A stretch of 39,649 bases of DNA from NCBI GenBank assembly GCA_030267965.1, contig BRYA01000576.1:1-39649 (forward strand). The letters run 5' to 3'. The DNA is from Triparma columacea (taxonomy: Eukaryota > Sar > Bolidophyceae > Parmales > Triparmaceae). The notes beneath the pieces were generated by a model, which was not told the DNA's origin, did no database searches, and saw nothing but the letters and a program-made list of their open reading frames with translations. This document shows, one piece after another, positions 18,533 to 29,444 of the stretch (the stretch's first letter is position 1; each line of letters starts with the position of its first letter). Position numbers and translations under genes: made by a program.

Positions 18533-18612
18533 CGTCAATGGCAATGTTGTTCTTGAGGGTTAACACTTATTATGGGAGATTTCAAATAGTATTATGGCAG
18601 TTCAAAACTAAT

Positions 18613-20813
18613 ATGACCACAATTTGCTGTGTGTCGTAGTGATATCTGATTCTCTTCTTGGTATTATCTCCACCTCTATTATTCTGATTATTCTACCTTT
18701 CCCTGGCTGATGCTGATTTCGATGGTTTTAGCATCGATCCTAATACGCACGTCAGGCTATCTTCCCTCAACGTTAATTTCCCGATCTATCTCAACTTCAC
18801 GGAGAGAAACTTGGAGAAAGGTAAGATTGACAAGTGAAGCGACATGGGCGAGCGACATGACCACGACTTTTCCTAAACCCTAATTGACATGCACTCCATA
18901 CATCATTACCTAACCCTTCACTACCGCTTCACTACCTCCTTACTCCACTTCCTCCCTCATCCATAGCTAAATAGACACTTTTCAACCCCCCCTTCTCCCC
19001 CCCCCTCTGCAGGAGGATCAGAGCCCCCCTCCTTCTACGATGCAATATTCGAGACCACCTCCAACCCCCCAGTTGACGATGCATTTTCCTCTACCATCTC
19101 CGAAGCCGACCCCTACAACCCTACATCTCCCCCAGAACCTCCAACCTCCACCTTCATAAACAACGCCTCAGACTCTACGAAGTCCTTCCTCGCCGCCTCC
19201 TCCAGCGGCACCGGGTCCCGCGACTTCCTCTCCACCCAGCGCGACTCCCTCCTTTCTGTGACAGACGAGATCTACCAGATGTCAGGTCGTGAATTCAACC
19301 TGAATTCCCCCGCCCAGTTATCAGAAGTTCTTTATGGAGTGAAGAACGGGGGGTCGACGGCTAAGGACAGCTTGGAGGCAATGGCGGGGGCGGGGAATCC
19401 ATTGGCTGGGAAGGTTTTGAAGTATAGGTCACTGAAGAGTAGTATTAAGAGACAGGAGAAACAGGAGGAGAGAATGTCCGCAAGGAGGAAGCTAGGTGAG
19501 GCAGAGAGGGGCAAACCAAAGCGGGCGGCGAGCGAGTGTCAGCTTATACAAGCGTTGCTTTAGTTTTGCCGTCGTCTTTCTTACCCAATCTACCTCCCTT
19601 AGGTTCTTCAATCTCTGCCCCCCCCGAAGCAAACTCCCCCAACATGAAGGACAACTTCACCTCCGGCCGCGACCCCCTCCTCCTGATCGACGCCTCCGCC
19701 TACATCTTCCGTGCCTACTACGCAATGCCCCCTCTCCACCGGTCCGACGGCACCCCCACCGGCGCAGTGCTAGGATTCTGCAACATGCTGAACAGGCTGG
19801 TTATGGAGAGGCTGCTGAGGGGGGAGAGACCTAGACTGGTCATGGTCTTCGACGCGAAAGGGCCCAATTTTAGACACGAGATATACAATGAGGTGAGTCG
19901 TTCGAGGAGCTAAGGGAGATTCGGCGACAAGGGAAGGAGGCTCCTTAGTTGCTTAGTTGCTCATGCTCAACGCTTCTCCTCCCTAAAACCTCCTACAACT
20001 CATCCCAAACCTCGCACACAGTACAAGGCAAACAGGCCGCCTTGCCCGATCGACCTCGTGCCCCAGTTCCCCTTAATCCGCGCCCTCGCGACCGCCTACG
20101 GCTGTCAGCAGATCGAGGCCCCCGGCTACGAGGCGGACGACGTCATTGCAACCCTCAGCGTCAGGGGGGTCAAGGAGGGGGTGAACGTTAACGTGGTTAG
20201 CAGCGACAAGGACCTGATGCAACTGGTTACGAGGATGGGGGAGGAGCCGAGCGTCCACTTGATCGACCCGATGAAGCAGATCAGAGTGGACGAGAACGTC
20301 GTGAAGGAAAAGTGGGGGGTGGGACCGGGGAAACTTGGGGACGTATTAGCACTGGCGGGGGACAGCGCGGACAACGTTCCGGGGATCAAGGGGATCGGAC
20401 CTAAGATCGCTAGCGGGCTCATTGAAGAGTACGGGGACCTGGAGGGACTGCTAGAGGGGTGCGAAGGAATCAAGCAGAACAAGAGGAGGGAACTGCTGAT
20501 GGAGGGGAAGGAGGTGGCGAGGCTGAGCAGGAGGCTGGTGGAGCTGGTCAGGGATGTGCCGGAGGACAGGATGACAGGAATGGAGGGGATGGAGGTGAAG
20601 CAGCTGAGGATGGAGGAGCTGAATGAGGAGAGATTGCTCAACTTCTACGAGGAGATGGGATTCAAGGATTTGAGGAAACGGATGAAGAACAGGTTCGGGA
20701 TCGAAGGGAGGAGGTTAGAGGGGGCGACGAAGACAGGGTATTATAAGAAGAAAGGGGGGGGGGGGGGAGGAGGGAAGGTTGTCCCAGAGGAGTTTGATAA
20801 CGTCCCGTTTTGA
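18613..20813 (+). CDS. 5'-3' exonuclease (Pol I N-terminal type) with an upstream Pol A-like fragment
   Basis: Exons 19013-19495, 19603-19892 and 20022-20813 are firm. The 5' end is not. One phase-consistent model adds 18613-18635 and 18732-18820. Another starts at ATG 18710 with a signal peptide (MLISMVLASILIRTSGYLP) and uses an acceptor at 19023. The exonuclease domain is complete: DPLLLIDASAYIFRAYYA, VFDAKGPNFRHE, YKANRPP, YEADDVIATL, SSDKDLMQLV, and the helix-three-turn-helix GDSADNVPGIKGIGPKIA. It would remove flaps or RNA primers during DNA replication and repair. In front of it, residues including REFNLNSPAQLSEVLYG and LAGKVLKYRSLKSSI match the start of the Pol I polymerase domain (F-N-x-x-S-P-x-Q-L). 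The polymerase palm is missing and the order is reversed relative to Pol I. Plastid targeting is plausible. Confidence 0.85.
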
Positions 20814-20868
20814 GAAAATCATTTTTCATGAATAAACACATATAACCCTACATACAAATATATATACA

Positions 20869-21844
20869 TCACCGCCCACCCTTTCCCTCCACATTAAACA
20901 ACGTCTTCCCGAAAGCCTCTAGGACGCTAATATCCCACTCCTCCTCATGCCTCTCCACAAGTCCACTCTCCCCCACATGGTAGACCGTCTTCCCAGTGTA
21001 CGGGTGTACCCTCGGCCTCCAGGGGAGCATGATGACCCCCTCCAATGCCCAAGTTACGGTGATGGTGGAGGTTGCGGGAGAGTGGGTGATGGAGGTTAGG
21101 GAAGCGAGAGACTGGGAATGGTCAAAGAGGTTGGAAGTTGCGGAGAGGTACTTGCGTAAACCGACAACAGGCATGTCGGGATCGGGACCGTCGAAGCGGC
21201 AGGAGGAGGAGTAAATTGAGGGGGTTAAACGACCAGTTATGTAATAGTTGTTGTTCTCCCAGTCAGCTTGGATTGTTGAAGCTATTTTGGAGAGGGGGAG
21301 GTGGGGAGTTTTCGGGATGGCAGTGTTGGCGGGGATTGAACCGGGGGGAGTTGGGAGGGTGGTGGAGATGAGGGAACCGGGGAGGAGAGATTTGTGCCGG
21401 GAAATTAGGAAGCGGAGGATTAGGGTAGTGGAATCTGTAGGGTGGAGGGGCGACAAGCGAAGCGAGTCGCGGAAGGGGATTAAAAGGTGGTGGAGGAGGT
21501 GGTGGCGGAGGGGGAGAGGAAAATCGTCACTCATCTCCTTGCATGTCTCCTCACTCACCAATTGTGTCTGCCGCTCTTCGTCTAAAGAAGGGGCATTTAA
21601 TTGACAGTGACTTATTATACACTCTATTCAACATTGCTTGGACTGAATTAGGTGCCGTTGATGGGGTAAATGAGTATAACGATGTGCGGTCGTTTGTGGA
21701 AAGGCTAGAATGGGGGAACTTGACTTTGATGATCTCGCTGCTAATTTTTGTTTGTAGACCTGAGGGTTGTTTTGTAGTAAAAGATGTGAATGACTGGCTA
21801 AATGACAAGCACAGTAAGCACGTAAATATTGCAATAACTTTCAT
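20869..21844 (-). CDS. SnoaL/NTF2-like (DUF2358-type) protein with signal/transit sequence
   Basis: The C-terminal exon (20869 to about 21610) encodes a single domain of the SnoaL-like fold: YITGRLTPSIYSSSCRFDGP, MPVVGLRKYL, TVTWALEGVIMLPWRPRV, SLVERHEEEWD-like GLVERHEEEWDISVLEAF. Plant and algal members (DUF2358) are mostly plastid proteins of unknown role. A first exon at 21844 and below encodes MKVIAIFTCLLCLSFSQSF, a signal peptide with a possible SQSF/TSF plastid cleavage site. The junction is not fixed: a phase-1 donor at about 21764 with an acceptor near 21630 works but is weak. The start is about 50 bases from the divergent RAP-protein gene. Confidence 0.7.
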
Positions 21845-21895
21845 TTGAAGGCCAAACAGGTGAGGCTCAAACAGGACAATAATTTGGCTTGGGGG

Positions 21896-23905
21896 ATGGA
21901 CTGTTTCCACCCCCTTACGATCCTTACTCTCCTACTAATTATCCTTGTATCCACACCATTGTCAACATCACCGACTCCAAAACGTCAAAATTCAATTTCT
22001 GTATCCTCTTCAACAAAACACAAGACCATCACAACAACTCGGGAGGATTGGACAGCCAAGCCTTGGCTCTCCAGGCGACAACAGGACAAAATTAAAAAAG
22101 AGACGACACCAATTGAAACACTGAAGCGGATGTTATCTTTCTGCCCTACAACATTGAACCCAGTGAATATAGGAGCCACTCTGGTGCAGGTAGCAAGGCA
22201 ATCCCACCAGTTTTCAACCGTTCCCACAACCACCGTCGTCGAATTCTCGCCCCTCCTCCTTTCCCTTCTTTCAACAGTCCAAAACTCTGATTTACCCTCC
22301 AACTTCACCCCCCGTCAGCACGCAAACCTGCTATGGGCTTTGTCAAAGACCGTGAAGTCCCTCTCCCTCTCCCATCCCACCCTTCCCTCCCTCCCCTCCC
22401 TCCACGTCGAGACGCGCCGTTTGTTTCTCCACCTAATTCCTCACCTCTCTTTCCCCTCCATGAACCCGTCCGAGCTAACCATGACCCTCCTAGCCTATTC
22501 CTCTGTATTCCCACGCTCCCACCACACCACCTCCTCCCCAAACAAGTCATTCACGACCCCCGCAGACGAGGCTGACCACACCACCTCCGTACCAAACAAG
22601 TCATTCACTACCCCCGCAGACGAGGCTGCCATAAACAAAATGATTGACGCAGCGATCCATAATGTGAACCTTCCCGATTATACCCCCGCGAACCGCGCCT
22701 CTCTAGCCTACAGCTTAGCTGCCAGGAATCACCCCCCGACTGAGGCAGGCTACGAGGTTCTTAGGGGCGTGGCTGAGGGAATGGCGCTGGTGAATCTAAC
22801 GAGAGTACCGAACATGAAGGACCTTTCCATGGTACTGTGGTCTTTGGGGACACTTTCAGAGGGGGACAGGAGGCTGGGGGAGTTTGCGGCGAAGGCGGTG
22901 GAGACTGTCGGGTACTTGGTGAGGAGAGGGAGGATAGAGGTGGGAGGGATGAGCAACGAGGACCTGATGATGGTGGTGGCTGGGATGAGTTACAGCAGAG
23001 TGGAGGATATGACACTGCTGGGTCGGCTCTTTGAAGAGGGGGGGAGGAGAGAGTGGAAGTGCTGGGAGAGGGTCAACCTGTGCTGGGCTGTAGCGCACCT
23101 TTACCTTAAGGGGGAGGAGAGGGGAGAGGGTGAGTTCGAAGGGTTCGTCAAGGACTCGGTGAAGGTCGTTAAGAGGGACTTGGAGGAACTCCACAAGGAC
23201 CAGCAGGCTAGTGCTAACTTGGTGTGGGCGCTGACGGTGCTGGAGATGGACGACGAGGAGAGCATGGAGGTCGTGAAGAGCGTATTCGGGGACATGGAGA
23301 GGAGATGGAAGAGGGGGGAGGAAATGGATAAGGAGCACTTGCACCAACTTTATCAAGCTTGGTTCCTATCGGAAGAATTAGAGGGGACAGTGGGGAGGGA
23401 GTTCGGGGAGCTCTTGCGGGCGACGTGGGAGAGGGAGAAGGCTCGGGAGAAGGCGAGCAGCCGCAGCCACCTGCAGCTGAGCAAGGTCCTGAGCCTGATG
23501 GGCATCAAGCACGCGAACGAGCACGACGAGGACATCGACGTAGCCATCGTCCTAGACAACGAGAGCGGCTGGTCCAGGATTGACTCCTCTCGGGGGGGGG
23601 GAGAGAACAGAACGTACGTGGCCGTGGAGTACGACGGGCCGGACCACTTCACGTACAAGGGAAAGAAGTCCCTGGGGCATACGAACCTGAAGTACCGCGT
23701 CCTGAAAAAGAAGGGGTGGGCGGTCGTCAGGGTCCCGTACTTTGTCTGGGACAGGATCCCGTTCTGGGCGAGCATGGAGAGGCAGAGGTACTTGCAAAGG
23801 CTGCTAAAGACAGACAAGGCCATCAGGTTCAGCGAGGGGGACGTGAGCGAGTACAAGGAACCCGCTAAGAGCGTTTGGCTTAACAGAGTCAGCAGGTTCG
23901 ACTAG
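21896..23905 (+). CDS. RAP-domain organellar RNA-binding protein (OPR/FASTK-like)
   Basis: Single exon, 669 residues from ATG 21896, which gives a hydrophobic leader MDCFHPLTILTLLLIILVS. The middle is a helical-repeat array: motifs such as RQHANLLWALSK, KDLSMVLWSLG, VNLCWAVAHLY and ASANLVWALTVLE repeat about every 37-45 residues, as in octotricopeptide/FASTK-type proteins. The C-terminus is a RAP domain: YVAVEYDGPDHF, then LKYRVLKKKGWAVVRVPYFVW. Such proteins bind and process chloroplast or mitochondrial RNAs. The leader suggests plastid or ER entry. A 54-base tandem duplication (22522-22575 and 22576-22629) repeats HTTSxPNKSFTTPADEA in a loop between helices. GC content rises strongly towards the 3' half. 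Confidence 0.88.
   Translation: MDCFHPLTILTLLLIILVSTPLSTSPTPKRQNSISVSSSTKHKTITTTREDWTAKPWLSRRQQDKIKKETTPIETLKRMLSFCPTTLNPVNIGATLVQVARQSHQFSTVPTTTVVEFSPLLLSLLSTVQNSDLPSNFTPRQHANLLWALSKTVKSLSLSHPTLPSLPSLHVETRRLFLHLIPHLSFPSMNPSELTMTLLAYSSVFPRSHHTTSSPNKSFTTPADEADHTTSVPNKSFTTPADEAAINKMIDAAIHNVNLPDYTPANRASLAYSLAARNHPPTEAGYEVLRGVAEGMALVNLTRVPNMKDLSMVLWSLGTLSEGDRRLGEFAAKAVETVGYLVRRGRIEVGGMSNEDLMMVVAGMSYSRVEDMTLLGRLFEEGGRREWKCWERVNLCWAVAHLYLKGEERGEGEFEGFVKDSVKVVKRDLEELHKDQQASANLVWALTVLEMDDEESMEVVKSVFGDMERRWKRGEEMDKEHLHQLYQAWFLSEELEGTVGREFGELLRATWEREKAREKASSRSHLQLSKVLSLMGIKHANEHDEDIDVAIVLDNESGWSRIDSSRGGGENRTYVAVEYDGPDHFTYKGKKSLGHTNLKYRVLKKKGWAVVRVPYFVWDRIPFWASMERQRYLQRLLKTDKAIRFSEGDVSEYKEPAKSVWLNRVSRFD
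22522..22629. repeat. 54-bp in-frame tandem duplication inside the RAP gene
   Basis: Two copies with only a few mismatches encode HTTSSPNKSFTTPADEA and HTTSVPNKSFTTPADEA. It keeps the reading frame and extends a Ser/Thr/Pro-rich linker. Confidence 0.85.
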
Positions 23906-23976
23906 TAAAAGGATGTTTGTTTTATTGCAATATTAGGCGCACTCTGTTGTTAGATGTGCTAAGGTTAAGATTAGGG

Positions 23977-24633
23977 CTACAACGTCCGCCTTTGCAGCAG
24001 TTGTTTGTGTTTCATTTGTGATGATTCTGTCGTAGTGTTTGTTGGCGGTCTGTGCGCGATAAGGCTCAAGTAGGTCGACCAAACGACACTCCAGGCCGAG
24101 GTCCAGACTGATCGGTAAGTGCCCGGGACGAAGGCAAAGTTGGCAGCGTTTACAGGCCACCACAGTGTCATGGAAGCTTGAATGGTGTTGACAAGCTCAT
24201 CACTGCACTTCTCCTTCGTCTCATCGTAGATCCTCTGAACGGGAAGCGTTTCAATATCGCCGAGAGCGTAGTCCACGAGGTGAGGATATGCGGCGTTGTA
24301 CCCAAAGAAGATGGCATTGGTGGGGATGGCGGAAGCAGACGCTCCAAGGACCTTTCTGGCGATATTTATAGGAGTCTTCTTGGGCCACCATATGTCGAAG
24401 TACTGGTAGAGCTTGTAGAAGACAGGCGTGTATATGAAGACGCTCCAATTGATTAGTTTGCCGGAGCGGAAGGTATCCACCATGAAGGGTTGGGCTGTTC
24501 TCCTCTCCTGATGCTCAATGTATTGTGCCGAGATATCACCAATTGTGAAAATCACGAAGGCGGAGGCTAGATTTGTCGTGAGAGGGTGACGCTCGAGCGC
24601 ACGGGTGTAGCTCTTTGCAGCTGAACGAAGCAT
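23977..24633 (-). CDS. Mpv17/PMP22 family membrane protein
   Basis: A 218-residue frame from ATG 24633. The upstream in-frame TTG extension looks like 5' UTR, with a possible splice acceptor. It shows the family layout: an N-terminal helix AAKSYTRALERHPLTTNLAS, TIGDISAQYIE, the TPVFYKLYQYFD region, and the C-terminal signature WWPVNAANFAFVPGTYRSVW then VVWSTYLSL. Four membrane helices are expected. Members sit in the inner mitochondrial or peroxisomal membrane and act as channels or transporters of uncertain substrate. The family usually has W-P-x-x-Q in this signature; here Asn takes the Gln position (WPVNAANF). Confidence 0.92.
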   Translation of the reverse strand: MLRSAAKSYTRALERHPLTTNLASAFVIFTIGDISAQYIEHQERRTAQPFMVDTFRSGKLINWSVFIYTPVFYKLYQYFDIWWPKKTPINIARKVLGASASAIPTNAIFFGYNAAYPHLVDYALGDIETLPVQRIYDETKEKCSDELVNTIQASMTLWWPVNAANFAFVPGTYRSVWTSAWSVVWSTYLSLIAHRPPTNTTTESSQMKHKQLLQRRTL

Positions 24634-24851
24634 GGAAATGGAGACCTGGGAAGGATGAGGGCTGAGTCGTGTTGTAAATGAAGACCTTTCTTTCTCCTTC
24701 TGCTGCAAATCTGACTTTTAAAGCGTTTGGGCTTTTCAATCCTTGTCTTCCTAGTATGATGGCAGCTTATTTGGCTTAGAAAGTGTAGGCTGTGAGGCCA
24801 CAATTAAAAAGTGGCATTTATTTTCGGAGCAGCACACACACTTGGTCAAAG

Positions 24852-26286
24852 ATGAGAGTTTTTCTCTCTCTATTCCTGTGCTTGACCTCATGCGCTGCCT
24901 TTCGGGAGGGCGTTTTGGAGGGTATTTTGGCACGTGCAACCGCATCCATAGCAGATGAAAGTTTTGTTGAAGTGGTTTGTGTTTCTTCCCATCAGTCTCG
25001 ACGGCGGAAAAAGTCAAAAAATCCTTCATTCACGAATGAGTTATGTGAAATACACGGACGGCCAGTCATGCTCAAAAGAGGCCCAAAAATTCAAATGACG
25101 TACAAGTTTGAGAGGCAGCACAAGCAGACGAATTTCAACTACAGCCCCAACTTCACCTCAAACTTGCGTGAGGATCTCCTCTCGATGGCTGACCTCGAGA
25201 AAGTTACGATAAGGACAACAGAGGCTGACTACACTGCGTCTACTTCCTCTAGTGATATCATCATGATGAAACCTAAATTTACTTCCCAGATCCTCTCTTC
25301 TCATGATGTTCCGAAGAAAGGAATGAACGACCCATCATCAACGTTCTTCCAGAAGCTCGGGGTCACAGATAAGGACGGCAAACCCCGCCCTCGCATGTCC
25401 TCTAAGTTGAAGCAGTGCAACAAATTCGTTGAGGTTGTGGGTCGTCTGTTGTTGAAAGAGGTGAGAATGGGAAAGAAGAATTGAATGATCTACTATCATC
25501 TCACTTTTCTTCCTCGCCACCCCACCGCCGCTATAGGGAGCAAAGGAAAGGGGAGTGGAGGTTCTTGACATGGGCTGTGGGAAGGGATATCTGACGTTTG
25601 CTCTCCACAATCACCTCTGCGAAAAGGTCGACGCGCAACGTGTGCGCTCTGTGGGAGTCGAGGTTCGCCCGAAGCTGGTAGATGACATCAACAATATCGC
25701 CAGGGATCTGGGTGGGAACTTTGAGACTCTCAGTTTTGCCGTTGGGGAGATCGGCAATTTTGACAACACGGAGAAGGAGGATGAGAAGGTGTCCGCACTG
25801 ATTGCCCTCCACGCATGCGACACGGCAACTGATGACGCAATCTATCAGGGAATCAAAAACGATTGCGACGTAATCGTCCTGTCTCCTTGTTGTCACAAAG
25901 AGGTAAGACGGTACATGGAGAAAAACGACGTCAAAAGGGATGCTGAGCATCCCTACAAGAACCTCCTAAGGTTCGGTGTCTACAGGGAGAGAGTGGCAGA
26001 GCAGGTCACCGACACTTTGAGAGGGATGCTCCTGGAGGTGGCTGGTTACGACGTGGACATCTTTGAGTTTATAGGGGGGGAACATACTGCGAAAAACTGC
26101 ATGATCACTGCCACTAAGGCGAGGAAGGGGAAGGTTGGTGGGGGGTCGTTAGAAGAATTGAGGGACTTGGCAAGAATGCACGGCATTGAACGGATAAAGC
26201 TCGCGGACCTACTAGGGGTGGATTTGGGGGTTGGTGAGGGCAGGACCAAGTCCGAAATTCCCCGTGGAAGAATGCCTCCGAAGTGA
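24852..26286 (+). CDS. SAM-dependent methyltransferase (Methyltransf_32-like), plastid presequence
   Basis: Exons 24852-25460 and 25537-26286, phase 0, 452 residues. The leader MRVFLSLFLCLTSCAAFRE is a signal peptide followed by A-A-F, as in ochrophyte plastid proteins. SAM motif I is VEVLDMGCGKGYLTFAL, with the acidic strand VGVEVRPKLVDDI. Downstream come ALIALHACDTATDDAI and VIVLSPCCHKEV, the set shared by GSTCD/METTL25-like methyltransferases (Methyltransf_32), in which the C-C-H cluster is conserved. The N-terminal exon is lineage-specific and holds KFVEVVGRLL just before the SAM domain. The substrate is unknown; an RNA or protein target is plausible by family. A short HGIERIKLADLLGVDLG segment near the end is also typical. 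Confidence 0.88.
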
Positions 26287-26602
26287 ATGGTCTATGTTGT
26301 TTAAAAACGCGCACGGTTTTGGTTTTCCGCCCTCGCTCATTTCTTCGACCTGGGAGAGGGGCGCCAAGGGGGGAGAAATGAATTTTTGTCCTTTTCCTCC
26401 CTCCATCGAAATCACAGCAGACTCGCACCCAGGATCTGTGACCCAAAAGAAGTCTCTTACGTAGCCCACCAAACCAGCTAGAAATATACTTGCTTCCCGT
26501 GTTGATCAACACAGTCCACACCGAGTAACTAGTGAGGTGAATTCAATTTCAGCTTGGTAACCCATTGTGAAAGATTTCTCAACGTTACGGGGTTCTCCCT
26601 GA
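26287..26602. other. Intergenic region
   Basis: This 316-base gap lies between the methyltransferase stop and the start of the Tudor-PHD-SET gene, both on the plus strand. It must hold a 3' UTR and a promoter. A GTTGATCAACAC near-palindrome is present near 26501-26512. No gene was recognised. Confidence 0.4.
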
Positions 26603-29378
26603 ATGGATTTTGTCAATAATCAAACAGAATCGGGAATGAATGGGGATAATCTTGATACCCTCGTAAAGATTGAGAGGCTGAACGCGCAACTTGCCGCCTT
26701 GGTGTCAAAGAGGGAGATAGTCGCCCTTCAGGAAAGCGATGCCAGAATTCAGAAGTTGCACTATGAGCAGCTTGAGCTCACGGCGAGTATGAAAAAGCAG
26801 GCGATATATGAACAGGAGGCAGCGATAAATATACAGCTTGACTCTCTCAATACGATGTTGAGTAAGGATAGGAGTGAGATGGGAAGCGTAACTCCTGTCA
26901 AATTTGGTGAAGGGCCGTCCAAGAAGGCTGCTTCAGGCAGTGGGGTTGACGGTGGCATCGAGTTGGAAGATGAGGAGGACAGCGACGGTACGGTAGGGTA
27001 CGGTGGGCTTGATGTCTCGAGCAGCAGTGGGGGGGGCAGTAGCGACTGTGATGGTGGTGGTAAAGGCAGGTGAGGATGGAAGGGAAGGAAGATGAAGCGA
27101 AGGCCCTAAACACCCTCTGTACATTCTCTTGCTGACTTCCTTGCTCGTCATTTTTCTCTTCCCAGCGACAAAATCACAACCAGCTCCTCCATCAAAAACG
27201 ACGAAAACAACGAAGAGGGCGTTACATGGCTCGTGAAAGGAGCGAAGGCAATGCTTATTAACACCTGTGACACTTGCACCATTGAGGAGGTACTCCATGA
27301 TGAGCAGGCTTGCGTTGTCTGCTGGGAAATCAGGGGTGATGTGGGCATAGTCGAGGTAAGGATGGTCTTGCGACGAGCACGCGCACATTTTCAGACACTA
27401 ACACCATTTCTCTCCCCACTCATTTTCGCTCATCCTCGCACCACTTAGGTCAACAACCTCATGCCACTCGTCGACGGAAAGAGGAAGAGGACCTCTGGTA
27501 GTATCAAGAACAAAGAGCAACTTCTTGACTCTAAACTGAGTAAAGATGCGATGAAGCGCCAAAAGAAGGAGCAGAGGAAAGGTGAGGCATGGGCAAAAAA
27601 AAAAAAGCGAAAAGGCGGCTCTTTATCCGACACCACCTTGAGTAGTAAACGGGAGCGTGAGACAAAACAATTCTAACCCAGTATGCATTTCACAGGGGCA
27701 ATGACCAAGGTGAAGGAGACTAAGGCGAAGAAAACATACACAAAGACAAAGACGATGAAGAGATCGCCCAAAAAATCCACAAAGGTCGATGAAAAGAGCG
27801 CGGATTCTCGGATTGGCTTGAAGGTCGCAAAGTACTACGAAAACGACGATGGGGACTTTATTCTCTACCCTGGAGTTGTTCAAATTGTGGTTCCTTTCTA
27901 CAGAGATAGGCTGCGAGTGCTTTTCAACGATGGAACGAAGGATGATATTCATCAAGATGAGTTGTCAGAACTCGTGAAGCTGTATCAGGACATGAAGAAG
28001 ACCGGCGTTCTTCCTGAAGATGAAGATGTTGACGACCCTGAATCTCCTTTGTCCACGCAAGCGGTCGAGGCCATGGTCGTCGAGGACGACAACGACGATG
28101 AAGACGACAACGAGGACGAGTGCAACCTTTGCGGTGAGCCCGGGGAACTTATATGCTGCGACGGATGCCCGAGGGTTTTCCATGGGAAGTGCCTATTGAA
28201 GGAGGGAAAGGCAACGGAGGAGGAGCTCGAGGATGAAAAGGCGGACTTCATCTGCTTCAAGTGTAAGGAACCTAAGACCAAGTCCCCTCCACATGCTCCC
28301 ACGTCTCCAACCCTTCAAGAAGGACCAGGTGAGCGCTCGTTGCGCAATTCTAGCTTGTTTCTACGCAACCATTTCCACGACTCACTTTTCGCTCGTCATT
28401 ATAGTGATTATCACAAACGCACCCCCAGTCCGCATCAAGGACATTACTAATGGGTCTGAGGCTACTCCAATTGCCTTCCGCTCATCCAAGGAGGGCCCAG
28501 TGGACCACTTTGACAAGTTCACGTACATCAGCCAGTCTGTGTGCCGCCACCTTCTTGAAGCCAAGGTTGCTCGTTTTGAGGATGTCGTCGATGGCAGCTT
28601 GCCTGAAGGGCTATTGGACAAGGAGCGCTTCTACGAGAATATTATGATCGCATACAAGGAGGGACAGAGCGACTTTGAAAGGAGGAAGCTTATTGGGCTG
28701 GGCAAAGCTAAGCTCGAAGGGTGCGGCAAGTGCAGGTGGAGACTTAATGGCTGCGCGCGCTGCAACGACCCCAATTTTGTCTTGGGAGCAAAAGAGGGCC
28801 TTTCGGGTGGTATCGACAGGCCTGGATCCGAGTTTGACGCTCAAAAGTGCTCAGAATTTCCCCTAGGTCATGACAGCAACATAGCCATCAAGTGCTATGT
28901 AAGCGATGAAACCCCAATCTGCGAAAATATTAAGAAGATATACCCGGATGCCAGGCCTTGCGGAGTAATTGCGCTCGAGGATATTCGAAAGGGGGAGTTT
29001 GTGATGGAATATTGCGGCGAGATCCTCACTTCAGAGCAGGTTTGCCTTCGCGACGAGTACTATGACCAGCTTGGCTACGAGGACAGCTACCAACTGAGTT
29101 GCGAAGTAGGGGAGATGAGCCACGTTATCGATGCCAGGATCTACGGCTCTGTCGCAAGGTTCGTCAACCAGTCCTGCGAGCCCAACGTTGAGTTCATGGC
29201 CATGAAGAAGATGGGCTTCACCGAGTTCAAGAATCGCAACGGCATCGTCTCGCTGCGTGACATCAAGAAGGGCGAAGAACTCACCATCATATACGCCAGC
29301 AACGGCCAGAAATCTGATGATACCAACATCGGCTCCAAGTGCTGCTGCGGCACCAAGTCGTGTAGGGGGTACCTATGA
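26603..29378 (+). CDS. Tudor-like / PHD-finger / SET-domain histone lysine methyltransferase
   Basis: Five exons (26603-27069, 27166-27355, 27449-27581, 27696-28328, 28405-29378) give 798 residues with every phase closing. The N-terminus is a coiled coil. A small Tudor/SH3-like region with a Cys cluster follows ([22 protein letters not shown]). A basic segment precedes a second Tudor-like module ([27 protein letters not shown]). A PHD finger has all ligands: [31 protein letters not shown] Cys-rich pre-SET ([14 protein letters not shown]) leads to SET ([12 protein letters not shown]) and post-[11 protein letters not shown]. Two catalytic-region changes stand out: the usual N-H-S-C is NQSC, and the usual E-L-T-Y-D-Y is ELTIIY. 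Activity may therefore be altered. The product probably reads and writes histone marks in the nucleus. Confidence 0.92.
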
Positions 29379-29444
29379 GGGGAGGGTTGCTGAGAATCGT
29401 TGACAATTTCACAATAAAAAATTGTTTAATCCACTTTTCTTGGT

